Positions 23,974-34,918 are shown, counted from the stretch's first letter. The stretch is 64,000 nt of DNA from Rosa chinensis (GCF_002994745.2 NC_037092.1:82318824-82382823); one strand, 5' to 3'. Translations and numbers: made by a program. Notes: generated from the letters alone by a model not told the origin.

Positions 23974-24600
23974 CTCCAGCCCTGGGTGTTATATTTTGAC
24001 GGGTCATGAACGGATACGCTAGCAGGAGCAGGAATTGCACTGGAGAATCCGGCTGGAGATCACTTTTCGTACTCATTCCAGTTGGAGTTTCAATGTACCA
24101 ACAACCAGGCAGAATATGAGGCCTTAATCATAGGCCTAGAAATACTGTTGGAAATGGGAATCAGAGATGTACAAATATTTGGCGATTCTCTCTTGGTTTT
24201 CAATCAGTTGTGCAATGAGTTCAGATGCAATAGCTTCACGTTGGTCCCTTATTGGAACAAAACATTAGAACTGTTAGACCAATTTGATAACGTACATCTT
24301 GAGTACATTCCTCGCGAGCGAAATTTTGCAGCAAACGAGTTGGCCCAGTTGGCAACAGGGGTAACATTGAGATATGACGTGCGGGAGAGAATCCTTAAAG
24401 TCGAGCGTCGCAATCTTCCTTCATGGATGGCGAGAAGAGATCCTCCAGACGATACCTCAATCGCTACCCTGGAATCCATTGACGTGGATTGGCGTATCCC
24501 TTTGATCAATTATCTCAAGCATCCTGATCAGACCACGGATAGAAGGATACGCTATCTTGCCCTTAACTACTTCCTCAGAGGTGATGAACTTCGCAGATGA
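23974..24600 (+). pseudogene. Second (archaeal-type) RNase H of gypsy element 2
   Basis: After a stop at 23,971-23,973 the translation reads VLYFDGS, a TGA, then the domain: AGAGIALENP, NNQAEYEALIIGLEI and VQIFGDSLLVFNQL, ending YIPRERNFAANELAQLA. This is the acquired 'archaeal-type' RNase H between the reverse transcriptase module and integrase, diagnostic of the Tat lineage. The D-E-D residues (FDGS, AEYEAL, GDS) are present, but the TGA lies just after the first. It ends in TGA at 24,598-24,600. Confidence 0.85.
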
Positions 24601-25752
24601 GGAGTAGATAGCGTGGATTTCAGATGTGTTTATGGCCGCGAAGCGAAACAACTCATGCACTAAGTTCATTCTGGCATTTGTGGCGCTCACCAAGCAGGTC
24701 CAAAGATGCAATGGTTGCTCAGACGACATGGATATTTTTGGCCCAGTATCTTGAAGGATTGTATCGCGTTCGCTAAAGGTTGTTTGGACTGCCAAGCTTA
24801 TGGGCCTGTCCAGCATGTTCCTAATATTCCAATGCAGCCCATTATACAGCCTTGGCCTGCAAGAGGATAGGCGCTAGATTTAATTGGGATGATTCACCCA
24901 CATTCATCACTTCAACACAAGTTCATCATCATCGCGACTGATTTCTTTACAAAGTGGGTTGAAGCATTATCTTTGAAGGAAGCATCTGGCGGCATGTTGC
25001 GACTATTCCTATTCAGAAACATCATCTGCAGATTGGGGATCCCAGAAGTTTTTGTTTCGGACTGGGGGGCAGCTTTCATGGGTGGTGAAGTTGATAAACT
25101 GGCAAGAGAATGGGGAATACAGTTCATCCATTCCAGTCCATATTATGCTCAGTCTAATGGTCAAGCGGAGGCCAGCAACAAGATCATTATCAATTTGCTG
25201 AAGAAACTGTTGGAAGTTAATCCACGACAGTGGCATGAGACACTTTATGAAACTCTTTGGGCCTACCGCACCTCTAAGCGGAATCCCACCGCAACAACAC
25301 CTTATGCTTTGATGTTTGGCCATGATGCAGTCCTGCCGTTGGAAGTCAACATCCAATCATTACGAGTTCAAGAGCAACATCATCTCATTGGAGAAGAGTA
25401 CGTTCAGGCTATGTGGCAGGAACATGAAGACCTTAGCGAAAAGCGCTTGGAGGCTTTAGATAATTTGGTCATGGAAAAGCAACGAGTCGCTCACGCCTAT
25501 GAAAAGTGGACGCGGGGAACGAGTTACAGCGAAGGAGAGTTGGTTTGGAAAGCAGTTCTCCCGCTTGGCGAAAAATTAGATGGTCGCGGCAAATGGACTC
25601 CAAGATGGGAAGGCCCGTACATCATCTATAAAATCTTAGAGAAAGGAGCTTTTCATCTCAAGGACCTGGATGGAGATGTCCATCATAACCCTATCAATGG
25701 GAGATACTTGAAGAAATACTTTCCCAATGTCTGGGACTCGGAGGAGTCGTAG
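24601..25752 (+). pseudogene. Integrase of gypsy element 2
   Basis: The zinc-binding HHCC region is readable at about 24,660-24,800 (HSGICGAHQAG, RRHGYFWP, GCLDC) but has stop codons. The catalytic core shows the triad: D in ALDLIG (about 24,877), D in VSDWGAAF (about 25,060) and E in NGQAEASNK (about 25,167). It continues to LWAYRTSKR and a C-terminal WEGPYIIYKIL segment, ending at 25,750-25,752. The 287-codon frame from 24,889 is open. Integrase would insert the cDNA, and GCTGC is the duplication it left. No chromodomain is seen, in keeping with a Tat element. Confidence 0.9.
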
Positions 25753-26422
25753 ACAGTTTATTCGTATAAGACATGGGGGACAATTCTAGTGTTCCTACAC
25801 TCGCAAAGCCCATTCATGAAGGCCTGTTTTTGAGGCCCATAATCATTTCTTCGCTATGCCTAGCAACACTAGGGGGGCAACACTAATACTAAGCCCATTT
25901 AGCCTAACAACAACAAGCAAAAAAAAAAAAATTGCGTTAACTTTGTTTTAGGTTTTATATTCATATTTCAGTTTTTGGTTTATCTTTGTTCTTTATTTCG
26001 TTGGTTGTTTCTTTATTATTAGAGTCAAATTGAATTTTGGGTAAATATCTTCTTCATCGTAGGGCGCATCTAATGGGATGTGAGGTCTAGTTTGGATATG
26101 AGAAGTGCTGACAAAAGGTCTCGTCCCCTGTCAATCAAGTGAGCTGAGCTCCGCCAAAATCGTTCCTCTCTTCACCTGGTCATGTTCCAAAGGAGTTACC
26201 ACAAGGAGAAGAGAAATATCCCTAAGTCCAAAACGTTTTTTCTTGTATGTTGCGTCACTTTATGTGTTGTTCTTGTTTTTATTTTGAGTCTTAGGATGCC
26301 CTTTCAACTGTCTATGATGAGTTTATATCTCCAAAATTATGGTTAAAAAAAAAAAAGTCATAAATACAACTCTTAGGGGGCAATTCTAAGTGTTCCTACA
26401 CTCGCGAAGCTACTAAACCGAG
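25753..26422 (+). other. Post-pol non-coding region of gypsy element 2 with polypurine-like tracts
   Basis: No gene is seen. Short G-rich tracts resembling the true polypurine tract at the 3' LTR occur at about 25,773 (GGGGGACAATTC), 25,871 (GGGGGGCAACAC) and 26,376 (TAGGGGGCAATTC). The first and third are followed by the same GTGTTCCTACACTCGC, so about 40 bp is duplicated. Confidence 0.5.
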
Positions 26423-29285
26423 TCAGCGGCTTCGGAAACTTTTTCTAGCTTTGCCCTCGTAGGAAAGGCTGAGCTCAAGGGAAGTGTGAGAGCCACCACC
26501 GTGACCGCCACCTCCTAATAGGAGCATTTTAATGCGACGTTTTAACTGTTATTTCCCTATATTTTCTGCGTTATTTCCTTAATAAAACTCTGTTTAGGAA
26601 AGTTTCCATTCTTTGATTGGGAAAGTTCCTAATTGTAGAAAGTTTCCGTTTTGTAGTTTCTATTTTTCATTTTTAGAAAGTTTCCCATTTTAGTTTAGGA
26701 AAGTTTCCATTTCTTATTTTAGAAAGCTTCTATTTTCAGGTCTTTGGAATAAACAAGCTAAATTGAGTTCATAAATAGGAAGAGAAGCTTCATGAAGATG
26801 ACATGGCAAGAAGGTGACAACTTGGGAATTAAAGATGATTGATTGAGGATTTCAAGGAGAGATTTTCTTGGGAGACTTTTATGGAAAGAAATATTGTTGG
26901 AGGAATAATTTGGTGTGATTGCCAACGTGAAAATCAGAAATAATCAAGGAGATGATGCCAAGAGAGAAACAAGGAAATGACGTGGAAAATCAGAAAATAT
27001 AATGGGTGGAGGAAATCAAAGGGAGAGTTTTGAGGGAAAGGATATTTTGTTGGAGAGTAATTATGTTGTCAACGTGAAAAGGGAAGAGATGATCTTGGAA
27101 ATAAATCATGGGAGCATTTTAAAGAAAGATAAAGTTTCAAAACAAGGCTAGGTTCATTCCCTACTTTCTCTAAATTCATTTTGGCTGAAATTGGTGAAGT
27201 AAATCAGCATTTATTCATGATATTTTGGTAACTTCTCTCTCCTAAGATATTCTTGGCCGAAATTCATGAAGAAAATCAGAATAATTTCAAGGAAATTCGG
27301 CAATTAAATATTAGGGAGGTATTTTAGAGAATTTTGATTGGTGGGAACACATCACAAGGCTTACTTGGCATTCTATGATTGGTTGGACCACATCACAAGC
27401 TTACTTGGCGAATTATCATTGGTTGAAGCTATGTGTAAAATTCTGATTGCTTTGTGAACCCTAGCCGTGCTCCTATATATACCCACCTCTTTGACGTTGA
27501 GAAGAGTTCCACACACCTTAGAAAAATTCAGAAAAATTATATTGTAGCCGTGAGCTTTTCTCTTCCTCTCTCCATCCTCTAGTCATCTCCATGGGTTCAA
27601 GCAAGGCCAAAGGAAGAAGAAGAAGCCGTGAGCACCACCATCCATCCCCATCCTTGAAGCTTGCTTTCGAGTTTCAAGAGACCATAACGTTAATCATCCA
27701 TCTTCATCTTCCATCCACGGTGTAATTCGACCTCTCCTTTGTAGACCTTGTTTTGAATTCGTTGGTTATGTACTAGTTGACATTTATGTTTGAACAAAAT
27801 TTTCAATTTTGAAATTTTATATGATCGAATGAAATTTTCAGATTCTATTATTGTAATTTGAGAGTTGCTTATGTGAGTTTGTTTAATTAAATTTGCTTTA
27901 TAGATATCTTTTGTATTTTAATCTTATGTGGTTCAAAACACTTAGGGTTTTGATATGAATGGTGCTAGATTTAAGAACATGAAATCAACTTTTTGTTTTG
28001 TGTAACTTGAATCGAAGTAGTAAAGGTTTTGGAAAAAAACCGAATTTAATTAAAGAGGATTGCAATTAGGTGGACTTTTTCATATTAAGTTGCACACTTG
28101 AGTTGATAGCCTTTCTATGTGTTTCATGCGTTAAACATGTCATGATTAACTAGCTTTCTAGGGCTTGATTACATGTTTGATAGGATTAATCTTTGTGCTT
28201 TCACTTCGGTTAATTAGCATTGAAAAGTAAAAAATGGGAAATTATTTGCTTTCAAATATTTCACATGATCAACTCCTTTCTCATGACTTAGATGAACAAT
28301 ATTAGGATTTAATCGAATTTGATCATAGTTTCGGTTTTGATCTTTGTTCTCTCATTCCATTCGTGTAATTATGTTTTTAGTTTTCTTTGTTTTCTTTACG
28401 TAGTTTATTTCCGAAAACCAAAACCTAAATCCCCCTTTAATTTCGTAATTATGTATATACTTTATTTGATTTTTGTAAATAATATACTTTGTGTCTTTAT
28501 TAATTATTTAATTGTCCTATATTGACATGTGTACCCTCAATCCCCGGATTAGATCGATCCCTACTTGCTTATGCTAATAATGATATTTAGAGGGTTAAAT
28601 TATGCGCTTGTTCTTAGCGTATCACCTCCATTGGAAGTAGTCTTCATGTTGCCACAGATGTCCTCACAATGCGCGGGAAACAGTGAGAGGGTTTCAATCT
28701 CCTGGTGATCTTCTCCTCTTTGTTCCATGAAAGTTTGTTCTGCATTCATGTCAAAGAAAGTAGTACTAGTTTCCCCTCAAGCTGAGATTGAACAATCCTA
28801 GCACTCTTCTCCATGTTCATGGATCCATAACCGCCATATTTCCCCATCTGCCCGTTAAAAGCAATCATCACACCAGCGGAAGAAGCAGAAGCAGGTGCAG
28901 AAGATCCAAAGTTAATATACTGATCCTCATGTTTCCAATTGGTAACATTGTCATCACCAACAAGCCCTGATCTTTGCATGGGCACATGAACATCCGAAGT
29001 GGACTTCTTCTTCTGCTTCTCCCGAGCCCTTTGGTTCAAGAACCAAAAATAGACGTTCTTGAACTCGATCTTGCCATACCATTTTAGCTGGAGACAGATC
29101 CTCTGAATCTGCTCTATAGTTGGGGACCTATCTCCCTTGTTGTAGAAAAGCTCCTTGAGGATTCTTATATGATCTGTAGTGGGAATCCACCTAGTACGGC
29201 TCTTCCTGCGAAGCATGTTAGCACTACTCCTGGCTGCTTTGTTACTTCCTCCATCCTCGGTTGGATGCCGGTTTTGTGGTTCCAT
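26423..29285 (-). pseudogene. WUS-like: WUSCHEL-like homeobox gene carried antisense in gypsy element 2 (copy 2), split by a solo LTR
   Basis: The first part (29,285-28,625) starts MEPQNRHPTEDGG and holds the homeodomain: RWIPTTDHIRILKELFYNKG, RSPTIEQIQ, GKIEFKNVYFWFLNQRA. Helix 3 has WFLNQ instead of the usual WFQNH. HVPMQR is kept. A frameshift near 28,770-28,785 creates an early stop at 28,746. In the other frame the sequence continues through TFFDMNAEQTF to a weakened WUS box (TLSLFPAHCED). The gene is interrupted at 28,624 by a 2.1-kb solo LTR. Beyond it, 26,515-26,423 encodes a Gly-rich stretch and an EAR-like SLELSL, ending at TGA. It keeps a central segment missing from copy 1. It lies antisense between pol and the PMD gene. 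Function is lost; the family call is firm. Confidence 0.85.
26516..28624 (+). mobile_element. Solo LTR inside the second WUS-like gene
   Basis: This 2,109-bp block starts TAATAGGAGCATTTTAATGCG (probably TG originally) and ends CTTAGCGTATCA. It is flanked by the duplication CCTCC at 26,511-26,515 and 28,625-28,629. WUS coding sequence resumes on both sides, so the insertion is defined to the base. A TATA box (CTATATATAC, about 27,473-27,482) and a pyrimidine-rich leader follow. The 45-codon frame at 27,591-27,728 lies in the leader and matches nothing I know. No internal region or second LTR is present, consistent with recombination between LTRs. Confidence 0.85.
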
Positions 29286-29436
29286 TGGTGATGGATTGAG
29301 AGAATGCGAGAATTGAAGAGAGATGATGATGAGTAATTAAGAAAGATTGCTGTTAGAAATATTCGAGTTGATGAAATGATTTTGGGATTGGAAATTTGGG
29401 TTTATAATGTGGAGGAAGATATAGGCATGCAAATAT
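29286..29436 (-). promoter_or_regulatory. Leader and TATA region of the second WUS-like gene
   Basis: On the minus strand this reads ATTTGCATGCCTATATC, then CCTCCACATTATAAACCC (possible TATA box, about 29,397-29,405), then a C/T-rich leader ending CATTCTCTCAATCCATCACCA before ATG. The last part is nearly identical to the leader of copy 1. The promoter assignment is inferred from composition and conservation. Confidence 0.5.
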
Positions 29437-29699
29437 CCACCCTTGGATGAAGCTCAATTTCAAAACTGATGTCAGTAAATCGAGATTAGTGATTCCAAAT
29501 CTCGGGAAAAAAGGGACTAGCAGCATGTGAGGAGCAATTTTTGAGGAGTTAGCTATTATTAGAGGATTAATAGCATGTGAGGAGACCGAACGGTTTTCGA
29601 GGAGGTAACTGTTCCATTCACGAGATTATTTTTTCACGACCGTTGTTTTTCAACGAGTGATTAGTGCCTTAAATCTCGGAAAAGAAGGAATTATTGGCG
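29437..29699 (-). repeat. Upstream repeat block A, behind the second WUS-like gene
   Basis: About 263 bp from CCACCCTTGGATG to AATTATTGGCG, highly similar to block B at 30,937-31,200. It contains internal repeats of GCATGTGAGGAG and GGTTTTCGAGGAGG, and CTCG-ending motifs such as CAAATCTCGGGAAAA. On the minus strand it is immediately upstream of the WUS-like leader. Part of it is recognisable upstream of WUS-like copy 1. Confidence 0.85.
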
Positions 29700-30936
29700 C
29701 TAAGAGTCTTGAGTTGGGAGCCAGCAAGTGGATCCAAAAGATACATATTTTCTCAAAACGCTCGCCGCAAGACTCTTTTTGACGCGGAGCATATTTTAAA
29801 AGTTCATGTTATTTTCAATATACAACTATGGGGGCCTATATTTGGGACCTTGCGAGACACAATTATTGGCTTCTCACGGATATTTGGATATCAGGATAAG
29901 AAAATATTATTGTATTCATAAAGTGGCTTTGCGGCCAAAAGCAGTACATTCATTACAAAGCCAAAAGTGGCTAGAATACAAAACAGGAATATTCGGATAT
30001 CTTCTGAATCTTTTCTCAAGTGGAAGAAGCTATGGAATCCAACGTCGGGTTGAGCCGCGTCATTATCTCAAGGAGGGGCAGACTTCAGGGAAGAAAAAAG
30101 AGCAGTAACGGAGCCCCCGCGCCCCCTTTACATGGAAGCAGCAGAGGAATACAACATGTGTTTGGCCAACACCATTATCCATAAGAAGGGGAGACTCCAG
30201 TGAAAGAAAATGGAGCCTCCAAGCCCCTAAATTGGAAGCAGCTATGGAATCCAACGCCGGGTTGAGACGTGCCATTATCTCAAGGAGGGTCAGAGAGTGA
30301 AGGAACCGAATATCAGCTTGAGTCTCTGCACCCCCTTTAGCCTTGGTAACCACTATTAGTTGGACGTGAAGTATAGGAACAACCATTCTGTTGCTTGAAC
30401 CCATTCCTTCAAAGAGTCCATCCCTTCTCATCCTTCCAAGATTCTATCAAGAAGAGAAAGGGGGAGAAGGAGGTGAGAACCAAAGCCCCTTCCATCTGGA
30501 GGGCACAACAAGGGCCGGGTCTAGAAGGAAGGAAACAGAGGAGGAAAGACGAACCTCAGAGTGGCTATCCTCCCTTTCTCCGTTTCGCTCCGCGTGTGGG
30601 ATTCTAACAAAAATGATCTCGCATGATCGTGGATCCCACACTCGGAGCCCCTTCGCGTTTCTAAACCAATCTGAAGCCTGGCATTGTTGTTACAGGATTC
30701 CAGAAAGGCGAAACACGGGGTTGCCTAAGATTACGCAACAAGGCCTAACCTAGGCTTAAGATTACGCCATAAAGCCTAAAATTTAGAGGCTAAAGATCAT
30801 TTCATGAGGGGAAGATTTGTGAAGAAGGAGAAAGAGAAGCAAGGACTGAAAGGCCATTTCTTGAATGTTTCAGAAAATTTGTTGTGAGTATTCCTTGTCC
30901 AAAATACAACTATTTAAAGGGACTTCAGGAAAATCC
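29700..30936. other. Spacer between the two upstream blocks, no clear gene
   Basis: Moderately GC-rich, with a partial internal duplication (GAAGCTATGGAATCCAACGTCGGGTTGAG at about 30,025 and GCAGCTATGGAATCCAACGCCGGGTTGAG at about 30,239). On the minus strand, downstream of block B, are a TATA-like TTTAAATAG (about 30,911-30,919) and a short frame, so this could once have been the first part of a third antisense transcript. I recognise no domain in any frame, including those at 30,063-30,431 and 30,391-30,753. Confidence 0.35.
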
Positions 30937-31200
30937 CCACCCTTGGATGGATGGTTAAAGAGTCAAACTGATGTCAGTAAATCAAGATTAGTGATTCCAA
31001 ATCTCGAGAAAACAGGGACTAGTAGCATGTGAGGAGCGGTTTTTGAGGAGTTAGCTATTATTAGAGCATTAATGGCATGTGAGGAGACCGAACGGTTTTC
31101 GAGGAGGTAACTATTCTATTCACGAGATTATTTTTTCACGACCGTTGTTTTTCAGCGAGTGATTAATGCCTTAAATCTCGGAAAAGAAGGGATTATTGGC
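30937..31200 (-). repeat. Upstream repeat block B
   Basis: A direct repeat of block A in the same orientation, 1.5 kb away, with few differences (CAAATCTCGAGAAAA for CAAATCTCGGGAAAA). Its start, TTTGACTCT...CCATCCAAGGGTGGGGATTT on the minus strand, is closer to the region before WUS-like copy 1 (TTTGACTCTCC...CCATCCAAGGGTGGAGATTT, 12,391 on) than block A is. A further partial copy of GCATGTGAGGAGACCGAACGG follows at 31,199. Confidence 0.85.
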
Positions 31201-31261
31201 ATGTGAGGAGACCGAACGGTTTTTGAGGGGGCCTACAGAGATTGGCCCGCAAAGCTCAATT

Positions 31262-34200
31262 TCAAACAAAGTTCTCCACGCGGAGTTTTGCCGCAATGGC
31301 ACCAGCTTTGGCCTGAGTGGCCTGTTCTCTGACACGAGCCAGGTTGCAGCCCATTTCTTCAGAAGCAGCCAAAGGTTCATCAAGTTGGGCTTCTTCTGCA
31401 GCAATTGCATTCTCAATAAAGGCTAAACTGGCATGGAGGTCCTCGATCCGAAGTTTGAAGTCGGACCTTTGGATTTGTAGTTCCCCCAGGCAGATGGCTC
31501 GCTCGTTTAAAATACCGCGGGAGATGTCCATTTCTAGAGAGACACTATTCAAAGCCTCTTGAGCATCGTAAGCCTGGGCATTCATGGCCGATTGATGTCG
31601 GCGGGCCCTACCAAGTTCTTTCAGCAGAGAATTGATATCACTAAATTGCCACAAAGTCAAAGCCTTCTCCTGGCGAAGATACCTTAGAGCTTCCAAGACT
31701 CGTGGGAGGATGTCAGTCTCCAATACCCGAGGACCCAGATGTTTGTGAAGCACCATCTTAGCCTCATCCACAGTAGAAGGAGGAGTTACCTCCAACACCC
31801 TCATCAATCTCTCGAATCTGGTAGGAGGATGAGGCGGCGGAGGTGCCAGAGGATCACGAACCACCAATGCAAAAGGGTGGACAGCTTCCTCAGTTTCTTC
31901 ATCTTCAATAGGTTGGTCTATCCCTTCAGCCACAGGAGAATTTGGAAACTCAACTCGCGGCTCACCATGGGTAAGTGGAGCAGATTCAAGCATAGAGCTT
32001 TCGGCTCCGACGGTTGTCTCATTTATTCGCGAGACTTGGGGGCCACCACTACCGTCAGTATCATTTTCCATCTCTGGGGCCACTGTCCCGCCGATAGGAG
32101 CCTCAGCGTTTGCAGCCACCTCCTCGGTACAAACAGAATCCTGGTCAGATTCAGAAATGTCAGAGAGCGGGGTTGGATCAAAAAGGGAAATGGAAAGCAT
32201 TGGCCAACAGTGGCTTACCTCTCGAGCTGTCGGGTCAATATCTAGTACGTGGTCTCCAAGAGGAAGAGGCCTCACCTCATTCACCTCTTGGACCTCTAGT
32301 GTCGCGAGAATCTCTGTCATCATCAGTTCCTCATAAGCGGTAGAAGCCTTAGAGTGGCTTTCCACGCTTTCATGCTCCGAGGAGTCGTCATTGGAGATCG
32401 TTATTAGAATGGTAGGACCTTGCAGATGCTCTGTAGATGTGGGAGATGGAAGAGGCGCCACGGGGTTAGTTGATGCTTGAACTAGCGGGAGAGTTGGCTC
32501 TTCTGCAACGGCTGAGGATCTAGCCTCACTCAGGCGAGAGGGATCAGTGGTCCTCTGACGGACCTATCGAAAGATATATAATGAAGATCATGCCCAGATT
32601 CTAAAATTTAAATAGAATAAGACGGGGCCGGAGTTTACCAATCGCATTCCCAGAGATTCGTCATCTTCAAAACTCTCTTTGACGGATTGAGATCGATCGC
32701 GTTTGTAAGCAAAGACAGCAGTGACCTATACGAGAAAAGAATCACAATTCAAAAAGGGGGAAAGCACCAAATATGCAAGTTTGGGATCGTTCTTAACCAA
32801 ATTACCTCAGCGGGATCTTCATCATGAGAAGACTTTCCTTCAGGAGTCTCCTCTGCTATTGCCTTTTGTTTCCCGGCCTGAACAGAGGCTGCCTTGCTCC
32901 TGGTAGTTTGCTGCAAAACACACTTAGGAATAAGAGCGGGAAAATCATTTCATGAGGAAAAGGAATGGTGAAGAAAGACAAAAACTTACTGTTGCCTAGG
33001 CTCATGGATTTGTATCCCTGGACGCAATGAGCGAGAAGGTAGAATACGTCGCGGGGGTTGTGCTGCAGGGTTGGAGAAGCGCTCAAGAATCTTGCGGTCC
33101 TCCGGACCAGGACTACTCATGCCACGAAAGATCAGGACGAAGAGTTCGTTATGTGGCAGGTACCAATAGTTCACGGACACTTCTTTCCACCAATCAGCAT
33201 AATCATCGTCGACATCGTTGAGGGGGTACAACATTCTGACCCAAGGGGGAATCACTATCAAAGTAAACTGACTCTGAAAGGGGACAGACCCAGGTGGGGC
33301 TAATCTCCGCCAAGAGGTGTAGTAATTGGCAGAATCAACCAGAGGCCAGGGTACCAACTGGGCCAACCCAAATTGGCGAGCGAAGTGGTTAGGGGCATAG
33401 AGCTCATAACTTACGTGGTCGGTGGCAAGACGAATATCCAAGAAAGAGATGGCATGACGAAAGGCCAGGAGGGCTCTTTCGCTATGATCCCGTCCACTGG
33501 GCAGAAAGCCATCGTCAAGGGGAGGAGGGAAAAGCCTAGAAAGGACTATTTTTGAGTCCGGCATCTCTCCCGGCAATTACAAGTAAATAAAACACTCGGA
33601 GTAGGGAGGAGCTCGATACCTTACGTTACGGCAAAGCCAGGTCCCTAGAAGGGAATCGACTGGAGGTTCCTTTGGAATATCATCGCAACGGAAGAGAGGG
33701 AAATAAATCTGCAACCAAAAGGCAAGAATCCAGAAAGGGCCACTAATGTCGGTATCGAAGGGGCGCATTACGGCCCTATAAAGGGAACGATATAACGCAC
33801 CCAATACAGGCTGCCCAAGGCCAACACAAGTACCATTGTAAAGAGCAGTGGCCAGAGAATTCCAAGGCCCAGTAGGTTTGTTGGAAGAAATGCAAAAGAT
33901 AAATTTGCAAAGCCAGAATTCCAGGAATGCGATACCTCCTGTATGGTCACGCTGGGTGTAGTAATAGTCGCGCCAGATTGGGTATGATCTGCTGTGATGC
34001 CCCCGACTAGCCATATCCATTCTCAAAGAAAATTGAATGCCATCAAACTGACCATGCACATAGGGGTCAAAGTCAATGGGCAACCCTGTGATGGTAAGAA
34101 CATCCAGCAGAGTTATGCTAATCTGCCCGAACTGAAAATTGAATGTATTGCTGGAGGTGTTCCAAAAGCAAAGAGTGGCGGCTAGCGGTGTAGGGCTAGT

Positions 34201-34620
34201 ATTATGGGGAAGACAGAAGCATAGATCGATGGTTTGGGTGATACCCACCGCATCCCATCTGGCCAAATCTCTGGCTCGGACCTCCTGATACCAAACCTTT
34301 TCCTCGGGAGCGATGGTAGGCCAGAAGCCCACTTTCCTCCTTGGTCCCCAACTGCTAAAATCACCAGGCACCTGCCGAAGAGCCGCTATGGGACGGCGGA
34401 TAGGAAGCCCGTAATAGGCCATAGCATCATCTGGCAAACGATCGCGAGGTGTGGGACCCAGACACGCTTGACTATCACCGACACCAAAGCCCATCAGTCG
34501 ACTTCTCTCCTCTCCGGTCTGACTTCTACATCGAACACTCATGTTAGTCCGCCAGGTGAATGCGGCTTTCTAAGTGATTTCATCTGCTTGATCGATAACG
34601 AATGGTTTCTTGGATGCCAT
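31262..34620 (-). pseudogene. Spliced plant-mobile-domain (PMD) gene carried antisense in gypsy element 2
   Basis: The apparent ATG at 34,620-34,618 (MASKKPF) is followed in frame by a TAG, then a long frame from 34,542 with PMD features (PF10536, aminotransferase-like): RWDAVGITQTIDLCF, FNFQFGQISITLLDVLTITG LPIDFDP, then FWLQIYFPLF. A TAA at 33,579-33,577 interrupts; the same frame continues to about 32,990. Three introns follow: 32,989 to about 32,911 (donor GTAAGT), 32,806-32,726 (GTAATT...TATAG) and 32,638-32,564 (GTAAAC...GATAG). The last two are phase 0. The last exon, 32,563-31,262, is acidic then coiled-coil-like. Total about 1,000 codons with two stops. PMD proteins occur both in host genes and in plant transposons; their role in transposons is unclear. 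Confidence 0.8.
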
Positions 34621-34640
34621 TTCTAGGTCGCAAGGAACAC

Positions 34641-34918
34641 TTCTCTATTACACATTGATTTATAGCTCAGATATTTTTGGAGATTAATTTATTAGCTGGG
34701 CCAGTGAGTGGCCCTAGTTGATAATTAATGAGTCATTATTCCATCTTGAGAATTGCATCTAAGGCGACAGTGAAGATACTTCTCCATTACACCTTGATTT
34801 ATAGCTCAGATATTTTTGGAGATTAATTTATTAGCTGGGCCAGTGAGTGGCCCTAGTTGATAATTAATGAGTCATTATTCCATCTTGAGAATCGCATCTA
34901 AGGCGACAGTGAAGATAT
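34641..34918. repeat. 139-bp tandem duplication just upstream of the PMD gene
   Basis: The unit from CTTCTCTATTACACATTGATTTATAGCTCAG through GGCGACAGTGAAGATA occurs twice (34,641-34,779 and 34,780-34,918), nearly identical. It lies directly before the PMD start on that gene's strand, so it covers its likely promoter or leader. Confidence 0.9.

Noticed and set aside
18037..25752. Reading gypsy element 2 as an intact autonomous element
   Set aside because: Stops occur in gag, reverse transcriptase, RNase H and the integrase zinc-binding region, and phases change several times.
27591..27728. 45-codon frame in the solo LTR
   Set aside because: Basic and His/Pro-rich leader translation in an LTR; no family match.
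30063..30753. Two open frames on opposite strands between the duplicated upstream blocks
   Set aside because: No recognised motif; moderate GC makes chance frames likely. A third antisense gene here is possible but unsupported.
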